Of a DNA stretch of 64,000 bases, positions 19,075 to 27,975 are shown one piece after another. The notes under the pieces are model-generated. The model saw only the letters and a program-made list of their open reading frames with translations. It was not told the DNA's origin and did not search any database. Made by a program: the position numbers and the translations under genes. Source of the stretch: Methylobacterium tarhaniae (GTDB lineage Bacteria > Pseudomonadota > Alphaproteobacteria > Rhizobiales > Beijerinckiaceae). Position 1 is the stretch's first letter. Each line of letters opens with the position of its first letter. The stretch lies in the NCBI RefSeq assembly GCF_001043955.1, contig NZ_LABZ01000054.1:1-64000 (forward strand), in the 5' to 3' direction.

Positions 19075-20414
19075 CGCTTCCAGGTATTGGCGGCGACGCA
19101 GGTATAGACGAAGTTGGCGTCGTGCGCCCAATCACCGGGGGCACAGGGGGCCTTGGACGAGGCTGGCGTCCCGAGCGGCGAGTTGAGGAGGCCACTTGTG
19201 GTCATCCGCGCCGGCGTTGCGGTGAGGGCCGCCGCCCCGCCCTGGACGTAGCGGAGTGCGCCGTCGGCATAGGACAGGCAGCCGTCGAGGCTGTTGAGGC
19301 AGAGATTCTGTCCCGCACCGGCGATGAGCGCGTAGGGCATCGTACCCTGGCTGGTATTGACCCCGCTGAAATGTTTTCCGGCGATGTTGACGCTCGTGAT
19401 CGCACTTGTCCCGTCATAGAACGTGTTGTCGCGGATCAGATGGGCGCCCTGGTAGAGGTGCCCGTTGATCATGTTGTAGGTCTCGCGCGTCAACGTCACG
19501 CGCGATCCGGTCGCGGTCGCGGCCTGGTTGAGCGTCGCGGTACCGGAGCCCTGGTTGACGGCCGCCGGGTCGCCGCCGATCGCCGCGACCGTCGCGAGGC
19601 CGGCAATGCCGGGTCCGCTGAGGCGGTCGCCGACATGGAGCGTCCCCGAGAACGTGATGCTCGGGCTGCCCGTCCTGGTGGTCGCAGTGAGCGTCGAAGG
19701 CGCAGGCGTCTCACCCGACCACAATTCGCCGGCCGTGATCGGAAATCCCGAGAAGGTGCGGAACACCGAGGCCGCGTTGCCGAGCTTGCCGCCGGGCAGG
19801 TACGGCCCGTTGAAGTTCGTCATGTCGATCTCGGTGTTGTACTGCGACTGGACGCCGACGCCGCCGAGGATGGTGAGCGCCGGATTGAACGCCCAGGTAT
19901 TGCCGCCGCCCGGCCGCACCAGGGTCGGCACGTAGAGCGCCACCTTCTGACCGTGGTTGGTCTGCGGCCCGGCCCCCGTCATGCTCTCGAAATTGACGAC
20001 GAGCCCGGATTCCTGACGCATGTTGCCCTGCGTCGTCCTCGCCTGGACGAGTTGCTGGGCAAGCTGGATGTAGGTCTGGTCCCCGGCAGGGAGCAGCGGA
20101 TCGGCCATGCGCTCCGGCCCGATGCCGACGCTGGCCGCGAAAGGGATGTCGATCCTCGGAGACGTCTTCGTCGTGTAGCAGCTCTGCTGCGGCGACGAGG
20201 TGCCGTTGACGTAGCCCGCCCAGGCGGCGGTGTCGCAGGCGCCGGCGACCGCCGCGCCGGGCCCGCCGACAGCTCCCGCATCGCGGACCGGAACCGGCCC
20301 GACATCGAGCTGAGCCAGATCCACGCCGCCGTGATGCCCGTCCCGGGCGAAGGCGGGCGCGAGCGGCGATCCGAGCACGGCGGACAGGGCGAGGGTCGGC
20401 AACAGGCGGGGCAT
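19053..20414 (-). CDS. Secreted protein with phage tail-fibre-like C-terminus
   Basis: This 453-residue protein begins with a signal peptide (about residues 1-22, AFA-R). The body is rich in Gly, Ala, Thr, Ser and Asn, with beta-repeat character and a TGSPSITFSGTLHVGDRL segment. The C-terminus, DWAHDANFVYTCVAANTWKR followed by LSSW, is a motif I associate with phage tail fibres, tail spikes and extracellular beta-helix proteins, where it ends the chain. The ATG at 20414 has GAGGACCCG just upstream; the open frame extends much further but overlaps the amidohydrolase gene and is not used. It could be a domesticated phage adhesin or an extracellular matrix protein. No other phage genes are near. 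Confidence 0.7.
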   Translation of the reverse strand: MPRLLPTLALSAVLGSPLAPAFARDGHHGGVDLAQLDVGPVPVRDAGAVGGPGAAVAGACDTAAWAGYVNGTSSPQQSCYTTKTSPRIDIPFAASVGIGPERMADPLLPAGDQTYIQLAQQLVQARTTQGNMRQESGLVVNFESMTGAGPQTNHGQKVALYVPTLVRPGGGNTWAFNPALTILGGVGVQSQYNTEIDMTNFNGPYLPGGKLGNAASVFRTFSGFPITAGELWSGETPAPSTLTATTRTGSPSITFSGTLHVGDRLSGPGIAGLATVAAIGGDPAAVNQGSGTATLNQAATATGSRVTLTRETYNMINGHLYQGAHLIRDNTFYDGTSAITSVNIAGKHFSGVNTSQGTMPYALIAGAGQNLCLNSLDGCLSYADGALRYVQGGAAALTATPARMTTSGLLNSPLGTPASSKAPCAPGDWAHDANFVYTCVAANTWKRAALSSW

Positions 20415-20583
20415 CGGGTCCTCGAGGCTCTCACGGCTTCGGCGCCGGGCAATCGTGCCTCTCGCCATATGATGCCGCGCGCGCTCGGGAGCGAGCCGGG
20501 ATCGCGGCGAGCGGATCGGCCCTGGCCGCAACGATGCCGCAGCGCCCGAAGGCCGGCCGCCCGATCCTGCTCCGTCGGACCTT

Positions 20584-20613
20584 GCGCCGCCGGACGGCCT
20601 CGTCCGACGGCGC
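20584..20613 (-). terminator. Terminator of the M20 amidohydrolase gene
   Basis: A 13-position stem (20584-20596 with 20601-20613) has a single C-A mismatch and a GCCT loop. It lies eight bases beyond the stop of the gene ending at 20621 on the minus strand. Confidence 0.7.
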
Positions 20614-20620
20614 GCGGCCC

Positions 20621-21790
20621 TCACGCCGCCGGCATCGCCCGCTCGATCACCCGGGCGAACAGCGAGACGCCGTAGGGCGATGCCTGGTCGTTGAAATCGT
20701 AGGCCGGGTGGTGCAGGCCGGCGCCGGGGCCGGTGCCGAGGAAGATGTAGGCGCCGGGCCGGGCGTTCAGCATGTAGGAGAAATCCTCCGCGCCCATCAT
20801 CGGCTGGACCGCGCGCTCCACCGCGCCCTCGCCGGAGACCTCCGCCGCGACGTCGGCCATGAAGCGCGCCCGCTCCGGATCGTTGGCGGTCACCGGGTAG
20901 CCGCGGCCGTAATCGGCGGTCGCGGTGGCGCCGAACGCGGCGGCGACGTTCGAGGCCACTTGACTGATGCGCGCCTCGCACAGGTCGCGGACGCTCTCGG
21001 AGAGGGTGCGCACGGTGCCGTTGAGGATCGCGACCTCCGGGATCACGTTGAAGGCGTCGCCCGCCTTCACCTGCGTGATCGAGATCACCGCCGACTGCAC
21101 GGGATCGACGGTGCGCGACACGATCGATTGCAGGGCGGTGACGATGTGGGATGCCACCAGCACCGGGTCGATGCAATCGTGCGGCGCCGCCGCGTGGCCG
21201 CCCTTGCCCCGGACCGTGATGGTGATCCGGTCGGCCGCCGCCATGATCGCGCCGGAACGGATCGCGAAGCTGCCGAGGGCCAGGCCCGGCATGTTGTGCA
21301 GGCCGTAGACCTCCTGGATGCCGAAGCGCTCCATCAGGCCGTCCTTCAGCATCACGTCGGCGCCGCCGCCGCCCTCCTCCGCCGGCTGGAAGATCACCAC
21401 CGCCGTGCCGTCGAAGTTGCGGGTCTCGGCGAGGTACTTGGCGGCGCCGAGCAGCATCGCCGTGTGGCCGTCATGCCCGCAGGCGTGCATCTTGCCCGGC
21501 ACCGTCGAGCGGTGGGGAACGCCGCTCGTCTCCTCGATCGGCAGGGCGTCCATGTCGGCGCGCAAGGCCACCACCTTGCCCGATCCGGAGTTGCGGCCAC
21601 GGATGACGCCGACGACGCCGGTCTTGCCCAGACCCGTCACCACCTCGTCGCAGCCGAAGGCGCGCAGCCGGTCGGCCACCAGGCCGGAGGTGCGGTCGAG
21701 GGCGAACAGCAGCTCGGGATGCTGGTGGAAGTCGCGGCGCCAGGCCGTGATCTCGTCGGAGAGGGCGGCGACGCGGTTGATGACGGGCAT
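20621..21790 (-). CDS. M20 family amidohydrolase (hippurate hydrolase-like)
   Basis: This 389-residue di-metal peptidase/amidohydrolase has ALRADMDALPI, HACGHDGHTAML (metal His and Asp), PAEEGGGGA (catalytic and metal Glu) and the late MGAEDFSYM. These place it in the M20D group with HipO, IAA-amino-acid hydrolases and N-acyl amino acid amidohydrolases. The likely reaction is hydrolysis of N-acyl amino acids in the cytoplasm. It is divergent from a dipeptide ABC operon, which suggests uptake and cleavage of peptides or N-acyl amino acids. Confidence 0.9.
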   Translation of the reverse strand: MPVINRVAALSDEITAWRRDFHQHPELLFALDRTSGLVADRLRAFGCDEVVTGLGKTGVVGVIRGRNSGSGKVVALRADMDALPIEETSGVPHRSTVPGKMHACGHDGHTAMLLGAAKYLAETRNFDGTAVVIFQPAEEGGGGADVMLKDGLMERFGIQEVYGLHNMPGLALGSFAIRSGAIMAAADRITITVRGKGGHAAAPHDCIDPVLVASHIVTALQSIVSRTVDPVQSAVISITQVKAGDAFNVIPEVAILNGTVRTLSESVRDLCEARISQVASNVAAAFGATATADYGRGYPVTANDPERARFMADVAAEVSGEGAVERAVQPMMGAEDFSYMLNARPGAYIFLGTGPGAGLHHPAYDFNDQASPYGVSLFARVIERAMPAA

Positions 21791-22091
21791 GTGACAAGAC
21801 GCTCGTGTCGGGGCGGGAACGAAGGTGCAGGATGCAACAGGCAGACCGGCCCGCGGTCAACTCCCTTGCGCGGCTCGCGAATGCCGCGGACCTCGGCGCC
21901 GGCTGCATGGCCCGGGCGCCGGTTGGCCCGGGACTTGTTACGGCTGCACGATCGTTCCACCCCTACCCGGCCCCTGGCCGGAAGGGACGGGACGGTGCAT
22001 CATTTTTCAGCATTTCGGCGTCGCCTATGGCGCCGGAAGATGCTCTAACGCGCTTGATCGCCTCTTTTGCCTCCGCGGAGTGTCCTCGTCG
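21791..22091. promoter_or_regulatory. Divergent region between the amidohydrolase and the peptide ABC operon
   Basis: These 301 bases hold both promoters. Several short inverted G/C stretches are present, but no -35/-10 pair or operator can be named with confidence. The binding-protein gene has a distant GGAG (about 11 bases before its ATG). Confidence 0.35.
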
Positions 22092-23702
22092 ATGTCGCCT
22101 GTGAAGTTTCGTCCGCTGCTGGCCTGCCTCGCCGCCGCCACCGCCCTCGGGGCGATCGCCGGCGCCGCGCCGGCCTCGGCCGCCAACACCTTCCGGTTCG
22201 CCTTCCAGGGCGACCTCAAGTCCCTCGACCCGTACACCCTCAAGGAGACGTTCACGATCTCGGCGCACGGCGCGGTCTACGAGTCGCTCGTCACCCGCGA
22301 CAAGAACCTGAAGCTGGTCCCGGGCCTCGCCGAATCCTGGGAGACCCCGGAGCCGACCCGCTACCGCTTCAAGCTTCGCAAGAACGTCAAGTTCCACGAC
22401 GGCTCGCCCTTCACCGCCGACGACGTGATCTTCTCCGCCGAGCGCGTGCGGGCGCCGGGGTCCAACTTCCAGACCAACGTCCCGGCGGACGCCACCTTCG
22501 TGAAGGTGGACGACCACACCGTCGACATGGTGCTCAAGAACCCCAACCCCATCGCCCTGTACCAGTTCGGCGGCTGGTACATCATGTCGAAGGCCTGGGC
22601 CGAGAAGCACGACGCGACGAAGCCCACTCCGGTCTCGGCCTCGGCTCCGAGCTACGCGGCCTTGCACGAGAACGGCACCGGCCCGTTCACCATCACCGAG
22701 CACCAGCCCGGCGTGCGCACGGTGTTCAAGAAGTTCGACGGCTACTGGGGCAAGGTCGAGTCGAACCTCGACGAGGCGATCTTCACCACCATCAGCAACG
22801 ACGCGACCCGCGTCGCCGCCCTGCTCTCAGGCGAGGTCGACTGGGTCGATCCGGTCCCGCTGCAGGACCAGAGCCGCGTCAGCTCCAGCGCCAACGCCGT
22901 GGTGGTGAACGCGCCCGAGCTGCGCACGATCTTCCTCGGCATGGACCAGACCAGCGACGAGCTGCGCGGCTCCAACGTCAAGGGCAAGAACCCGTTCAAG
23001 GACGTGCGGGTGCGCGAGGCCTTCTATCGGGCGATCGACGAGGACGCGATCGTCAAGCGCGTGATGCGCGGCCAGGCGACGCCGGCCGCCCTCCTGATCG
23101 CCCCGCCGCTCTTCCCGCTGGCCGGTGACTTCAAGCGCCCGACCTACGACCCGAACAAGGCCAAGGCGCTGCTGGCGGAGGCCGGCTATCCCAACGGCTT
23201 CGAGGTGCCGCTCGACTGCCCGAACGACCGCTACGTCAACGACGAGGCGATCTGCCAGGCCATCACCTCGATGCTCGCCCGCGTCGGCGTCAAGGTGAAC
23301 CTGAACGCCCAGCCCAAGGCGAAGTACTTCGCCAAGATCCTCAAGCCCGCCTTCGACACCTCGTTCTACATGCTGGGGTGGACGCCGTCGTCGATGGACT
23401 CGCACAACATCCTGTTCGAGATCGCCGGCTGCCGGAACGACAAGTCCTCGCCGCGGGGCACCACCAACCTCGGGAATTACTGCAACCCGAAGGTCGATGC
23501 GCTCGCCGACAAGATCGAGCGCGAGACCGACCAGGAGGCCCGCAACCTGATGATCAAGCAGGCCTACGAGATCATCCAGAACGATTGGGGCTACATCCCG
23601 CTGCACCAGCAGGCCCTGGCCTGGGGCGTGTCGAAGAAGGTGAAGCTGGTGCCGCGTGCCGACAACCAGATGATGCTGTTCTGGGTGTCGAAGGAGCCGT
23701 AA
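22092..23702 (+). CDS. Dipeptide/oligopeptide ABC transporter substrate-binding protein
   Basis: This 536-residue periplasmic SBP_bac_5 protein has a signal peptide (residues 1-33, ending ASA-A). Family landmarks are GDLKSLDPY near the mature N-terminus, YRFKLRKNVKFHDG, the FTADDVIFSAER region and the C-terminal QNDWGYIPLHQQ. Length is usual for Dpp/Opp binding proteins. It heads a five-gene operon with two permeases and two ATPases. Peptides are the likeliest ligand, although the family also binds nickel, heme and sugars. Confidence 0.92.
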   Translation: MSPVKFRPLLACLAAATALGAIAGAAPASAANTFRFAFQGDLKSLDPYTLKETFTISAHGAVYESLVTRDKNLKLVPGLAESWETPEPTRYRFKLRKNVKFHDGSPFTADDVIFSAERVRAPGSNFQTNVPADATFVKVDDHTVDMVLKNPNPIALYQFGGWYIMSKAWAEKHDATKPTPVSASAPSYAALHENGTGPFTITEHQPGVRTVFKKFDGYWGKVESNLDEAIFTTISNDATRVAALLSGEVDWVDPVPLQDQSRVSSSANAVVVNAPELRTIFLGMDQTSDELRGSNVKGKNPFKDVRVREAFYRAIDEDAIVKRVMRGQATPAALLIAPPLFPLAGDFKRPTYDPNKAKALLAEAGYPNGFEVPLDCPNDRYVNDEAICQAITSMLARVGVKVNLNAQPKAKYFAKILKPAFDTSFYMLGWTPSSMDSHNILFEIAGCRNDKSSPRGTTNLGNYCNPKVDALADKIERETDQEARNLMIKQAYEIIQNDWGYIPLHQQALAWGVSKKVKLVPRADNQMMLFWVSKEP

Positions 23703-23735
23703 GGCGCCTTTAGAGCTAACCCTTGTAAGGACGAG

Positions 23736-23781
23736 CGCTTCCCCTCCCCACAAGGGGGAGGGGAAAGCGTTCTATTTTTTC
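23736..23781 (+). terminator. Stem-loop with T tract between binding-protein and permease genes
   Basis: CGCTTCCCCTCCCC (23737-23750) pairs with GGGGAGGGGAAAGCG with one bulged A, followed by TTCTATTTTTT. This is the most classical intrinsic terminator in the window. Because it lies after the first gene of the operon, it probably lets most transcripts stop there, giving excess binding protein. A second hairpin, CCGAGAC/GTCTCGG (23792-23808), follows. Confidence 0.75.
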
Positions 23782-23835
23782 GGACAGAGCCCGAGACGCA
23801 GTCTCGGACCACACCAGAACCCAAGAAAAACCCCC

Positions 23836-24816
23836 ATGCTCGCCTTCATTCTCCGCCGCCTGCTGCAATCCGTCGGGGTGCTGCTGGCGGTCGGGCTGAT
23901 CGCCTTCGCGATGTTCCGCTTCGCCGGCGATCCGGTGAACCAGCTCGTGGCACCCGATACGCCCTATGCCGAGCGGTTGCAGATCCGCCAGAGCCTCGGC
24001 CTCGACGATCCGGTGCTGGTGCAGTTCGCCCGCTATGCCGGCAACGCCGTGCGCGGCCAGTTCGGCAACTCGTACCAGTTCCGCCAGCCGGTCTCGACGC
24101 TGCTCGCCGAGCGCATGCCCGCGACGCTCGAACTCGCTTTCTGCGCCACCCTGTTCGCGCTCACCGCCGGCATCCTGATGGGGGTCTACTCGGCGCTCCA
24201 CCGCGACAGCGTTGGGGCCAAGATCGTCCAGGCCATCTCGCTCGTCGGCGTCTCGCTGCCGACCTTCCTGATCGGCATCCTGCTGATCTTCCTGTTCTCG
24301 GTGACCCTCGGCTGGCTGCCGTCCTACGGCCGCGGCGACACGGTGCGGATCGGCTGGTGGACCACCGGCTTCCTTACCGTATCCGGCTGGAAGGCCCTGA
24401 TCCTGCCCTCGATCACGCTGGGGCTGTTCCAGATGACGCTGATCATGCGTCTCGTCCGGGCCGAGATGCTGGAGGTTCTGCGCACCGACTACATCCGCTT
24501 CGCCCGCGCCCGGGGCTTGACCACCCGCTCCATCCATTTCGGCCACGCCCTGAAGAACACGCTGGTTCCGGTCATCACCGTCGCCGGCCTGCAACTCGGC
24601 TCGATCATCGCCTTCTCGATCATCACCGAGACGGTGTTCCAGTGGCCCGGCATGGGCCTGCTCTTCGTGCAGGCGGTGCAGAACGTCGACGTGCCGATCA
24701 TGGCCGCCTACCTGCTGCTGGTCGCCCTCATCTTCGTGACGATCAACCTCGTGGTCGATCTCCTCTACACCATCGTCGATCCGCGCCTGCGCCTCTCGGT
24801 GCGGCGGGCGACGTGA
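23836..24816 (+). CDS. Peptide ABC transporter permease (DppB/OppB type)
   Basis: This 326-residue inner-membrane protein has the N-terminal MLAFILRRLLQS signature of OppB/DppB permeases and six predicted membrane helices. The EAA loop near FARARGLTTRSIHFGHALKN is the contact to the ATPases. It is second in the operon and the next permease starts 17 bases after its stop. Confidence 0.93.
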   Translation: MLAFILRRLLQSVGVLLAVGLIAFAMFRFAGDPVNQLVAPDTPYAERLQIRQSLGLDDPVLVQFARYAGNAVRGQFGNSYQFRQPVSTLLAERMPATLELAFCATLFALTAGILMGVYSALHRDSVGAKIVQAISLVGVSLPTFLIGILLIFLFSVTLGWLPSYGRGDTVRIGWWTTGFLTVSGWKALILPSITLGLFQMTLIMRLVRAEMLEVLRTDYIRFARARGLTTRSIHFGHALKNTLVPVITVAGLQLGSIIAFSIITETVFQWPGMGLLFVQAVQNVDVPIMAAYLLLVALIFVTINLVVDLLYTIVDPRLRLSVRRAT

Positions 24817-24833
24817 GGATTTTTTAAAAAGCC

Positions 24834-25784
24834 ATGGCCTCCCCCGCCCCCGCTCTCTCAGCCGCAGCGCCGCCGTCGCGCCTCGCGCGCTTCCTCGATT
24901 CCGACCTCTTCGCCAACTTCAAGCGCTCGAAGCTCGCCATGGCGGCCTTCGCCGCCACGGTCCTGTTCGTGGCGCTCGCGCTGCTCGCCCCCGTCATCTC
25001 GCCGCAGAACCCCTACGATCCGGCGCAGCTCGAGCTGATGAATGCGAGCCTGCCGCCGATCTGGTACGCCGACGGCCAGGCGCCGTTCCTGATCGGCACC
25101 GACGACCAGGGCCGCGACGTGCTCTCGGCAGTGTTCTACGGCATGCGCCTGTCGCTCCTCGTCGGGGTGCTCGGCGTGCTCCTGTCGGGCTTCATCGGCA
25201 TCGGCCTCGGCCTGATCGCCGGCTATGCCGGCGGCTGGGTCGACACCATCATCATGCGCGTCGCCGACGTGCAGCTGACCTTCCCGGCGATCCTGATCGC
25301 GCTCATCGTCGACGGCGTCGCCAAGGCGGTGGCCGGCGGCCACATGGAGGCGGATGCGCAGATCGCGCTGATCGTCGTGGCGATCGGCCTGTCGTTCTGG
25401 GTGCAGTATGCCCGCACCGTGCGCGGCTCGGTGATGGTCGAGAAGAACAAGGATTACGTCCAGGCCGGCCGGCTCATCGGCCTGTCGGCGCCGGTGATCC
25501 TCACCCGCCACATCCTGCCAAACGTCACCGGCCCGGTCTTCGTCATCGCCACGATCAACCTGGCGCTCGCCATCATCACCGAGGCGACGCTGTCCTTCCT
25601 CGGCACCGGCCTGCCGGAGACGATGCCGTCCCTCGGCACGCTCATCCGCACCGGCAACCGCTTCCTGTTCTCGGGCGAGTGGTGGATCGTCGCCTTTCCG
25701 GGCCTGGCGCTGGCCGGCCTCGTTTTGGCGATCAACCTGCTGGGCGACTGGCTGCGCGACGCCCTGAACCCCAAGCTGCAATGA
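24834..25784 (+). CDS. Peptide ABC transporter permease (DppC/OppC type)
   Basis: This 316-residue partner permease has a cytoplasmic N-terminus, the IGTDDQGRDVLSAVFYG periplasmic signature of OppC/DppC and an EAA loop at QAGRLIGLSAPVILTRHILPN. Its TGA overlaps the ATG of the next gene, so translation is coupled. Confidence 0.93.
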   Translation: MASPAPALSAAAPPSRLARFLDSDLFANFKRSKLAMAAFAATVLFVALALLAPVISPQNPYDPAQLELMNASLPPIWYADGQAPFLIGTDDQGRDVLSAVFYGMRLSLLVGVLGVLLSGFIGIGLGLIAGYAGGWVDTIIMRVADVQLTFPAILIALIVDGVAKAVAGGHMEADAQIALIVVAIGLSFWVQYARTVRGSVMVEKNKDYVQAGRLIGLSAPVILTRHILPNVTGPVFVIATINLALAIITEATLSFLGTGLPETMPSLGTLIRTGNRFLFSGEWWIVAFPGLALAGLVLAINLLGDWLRDALNPKLQ

Positions 25785-26773
25785 CCGACATGACCCAACC
25801 CGTCCTCTCGGTGCGCGACCTGCGGGTCGAGTTCGCCACCCGCCGCGGCGTGCTGACCGCCCTCGACGGCGTCTCCTTCGAGATCAACCGCGGCGAGGTG
25901 CTCGGCGTCGTCGGCGAATCCGGCGCCGGCAAGTCGGTGACCGGCTCGGCGGTGATCGGCCTGATCGACCCGCCCGGCCGCATCGCCGGCGGCGAGATCC
26001 GCCTTGCCGGCGAGCGCATCGACAACCTCCCCCCGGAGGCGATGCGCAAGGTCCGCGGCAAGCGCATCGGCATGATCTTCCAGGACCCGCTGACCAGCCT
26101 CAACCCGCTCTACCGGGTCGGCCGGCAGATCGAGGAGACGATCCGCACCCATACCGATCTCTCGGCCAAGGCCGCCCGCCAGCGGGCGATCGACCTGCTC
26201 GCCGAGGTCGGCATCCCGGCGCCGGAGCGGCGCATCGACGGCTTCCCGCACGAATTCTCGGGCGGCATGAGGCAGCGCGTCGTCATCGCGCTGGCGCTCG
26301 CCGCCGAGCCGGAGCTGATCATCGCCGACGAGCCGACGACGGCGCTCGACGTCTCGGTCCAGGCCCAGATCATCACGCTCCTGAAGCGCCTCGGGCGCGA
26401 CCACGGCACCGCCGTGATGCTGATCACCCACGACATGGGGGTGATCGCCGAGGCCGCCGACCGGGTGGCGGTGATGTATGCCGGCCGCGTCGCCGAGATC
26501 GGCCCGGTGGCGGCGGTGGTGGGCGATCCGCTCCACCCCTACGCCAAGGGCCTGATGGGGGCGATTCCGAGCCTGTCGCACGAGGCCGACCGGCTGGCCC
26601 AGATCCCCGGCGCGATGCCGCGGCTCTCGGCGATCCCGCCCGGCTGCGCCTTCAACCCGCGCTGCCCGAAGGTGTTTGCCCGCTGCACGGTGGACCGGCC
26701 CGAGCCCCTGACGGTCGGCTCGCACCGGGTCGCCTGCCACCTCTACGACGCGTCCGGACAGGCCGCCGCATGA
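25781..26773 (+). CDS. Peptide ABC transporter ATP-binding protein (DppD type)
   Basis: This 330-residue ATPase has Walker A GESGAGKS (45-52), ABC signature FSGGMRQR and Walker B LIIADEPTTALD. The C-terminal oligopeptide/dipeptide extension has a Cys-rich CAFNPRCPKVFARC. The ATG at 25781 overlaps the previous stop (ATGA), and its own stop overlaps the next start in the same way. Confidence 0.94.
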   Translation: MTDMTQPVLSVRDLRVEFATRRGVLTALDGVSFEINRGEVLGVVGESGAGKSVTGSAVIGLIDPPGRIAGGEIRLAGERIDNLPPEAMRKVRGKRIGMIFQDPLTSLNPLYRVGRQIEETIRTHTDLSAKAARQRAIDLLAEVGIPAPERRIDGFPHEFSGGMRQRVVIALALAAEPELIIADEPTTALDVSVQAQIITLLKRLGRDHGTAVMLITHDMGVIAEAADRVAVMYAGRVAEIGPVAAVVGDPLHPYAKGLMGAIPSLSHEADRLAQIPGAMPRLSAIPPGCAFNPRCPKVFARCTVDRPEPLTVGSHRVACHLYDASGQAAA

Positions 26774-27816
26774 AGCCCCACATTTCCTTGAAGCCGGTCA
26801 TGTCTCCCCAGCCCGACTACGTGCAGGTCCGCGACCTGCGCCGCCTGTTCGACGTCTCGCGCCCCTGGCTCAACCGGGTGATCGAGCGCCAGCCGCGCCA
26901 GTTCCTGCGCGCGGTGGACCACGTCTCGTTCTCGGTCGCCAAAGGCGAGACCCTGGCAATCGTCGGCGAATCCGGCTCCGGCAAGTCGACGGTCGCCCGC
27001 ATGGTGGTCGGCCTGATGCCGCCCTCCGACGGCGAGGTCTCGATTGCCGGCATCTCGATGACCGACCCGCGCCAAGCCGCGGAGCGACGCCAGCTGCGCC
27101 GCCGCATCCAGATGATCTTCCAGGACCCCTACGCCTCGATGAACCCGCGCTGGCGGGTCGACCGGATCGTCTCCGAACCGATCCGCGCCTTCGGGCTCCT
27201 CAGCGGCGAGCGCGAGATTCAAGCCCGGGTCGGCGAGCTGCTGACCCTGGTCGGCCTGCATCCCGACGACGGCAAGCGCTACCCCCACGCCTTCTCGGGC
27301 GGCCAGCGCCAGCGCATCGCCATCGCGCGGGCGCTCGCCTCCGAGGCCGAGTTCCTGGTCGCCGACGAGCCGACCTCGGCCCTCGACGTCTCGGTCCAGG
27401 CCCAGATCCTGAACCTGATGCGCGACCTCCAGGACCGGCTCGGCCTGACCTACCTGTTCATCAGCCACAACCTCGCCGTGGTGCGCCACATGGCGAACCG
27501 CATCGGCGTGATGTATCTCGGCCGCATCGTCGAGATCGGCGGCGGCCGCGAGCTCTTCACCGCCCCGAAGCACCCCTACACCCGCATGCTCCTCGACGCG
27601 GTCCCTGATCTTGCGCATGTCGGGAGGCAGCGCGTGCCGGTGCAGGGCGAGATCCCGAACCCGATCAACCCGCCGTCAGGGTGCACCTTCCACCCGCGCT
27701 GCCCGTTCGCGAATGAGCGGTGCAAGGCGGAGGTCCCGGTGTTCCGGGATGGGGTGGCGTGTCATGCGGTGGAGGAGGGGCGGTTGATGCCGGGGGGTGT
27801 GGCGGCGGTGGCGTAG
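26770..27816 (+). CDS. Peptide ABC transporter ATP-binding protein (DppF type)
   Basis: This 348-residue second ATPase of the pair has Walker A GESGSGKS (66-73), signature FSGGQRQRI, Walker B FLVADEPTSALD and the Cys-containing C-terminal extension. It is the last gene of the operon and is followed by a strong stem-loop before the AT-rich island. Confidence 0.94.
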   Translation: MKPHISLKPVMSPQPDYVQVRDLRRLFDVSRPWLNRVIERQPRQFLRAVDHVSFSVAKGETLAIVGESGSGKSTVARMVVGLMPPSDGEVSIAGISMTDPRQAAERRQLRRRIQMIFQDPYASMNPRWRVDRIVSEPIRAFGLLSGEREIQARVGELLTLVGLHPDDGKRYPHAFSGGQRQRIAIARALASEAEFLVADEPTSALDVSVQAQILNLMRDLQDRLGLTYLFISHNLAVVRHMANRIGVMYLGRIVEIGGGRELFTAPKHPYTRMLLDAVPDLAHVGRQRVPVQGEIPNPINPPSGCTFHPRCPFANERCKAEVPVFRDGVACHAVEEGRLMPGGVAAVA

Positions 27817-27820
27817 TTAG

Positions 27821-27852
27821 GATGCCGCGACACCTGACACTGTCGCGGCGTC
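27821..27852 (+). terminator. Terminator of the peptide ABC operon
   Basis: GATGCCGCGACA (27821-27832) pairs over 12 positions (one G-T) with TGTCGCGGCGTC (27841-27852) four bases after the operon's last stop. Downstream sequence turns abruptly AT-rich (AAAATTTCGATTTT), so this also marks the left edge of the island. Confidence 0.75.
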
Positions 27853-27975
27853 CCAAAATTTCGATTTTGCCTCAATTTCAGTTTGTGACTTGCACGCACA
27901 TCTTCGATTATCTATTAAATGTTATTCATAAAATACTATATTAGTTACTAGTACTTATTATATCCTTACAATAAA

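Noticed and set aside
20415..21176. N-terminal extension of the tail-fibre-like gene to 21176
   Set aside because: It overlaps the convincing M20 amidohydrolase gene in another frame; a good start with ribosome binding site and signal peptide exists at 20414.
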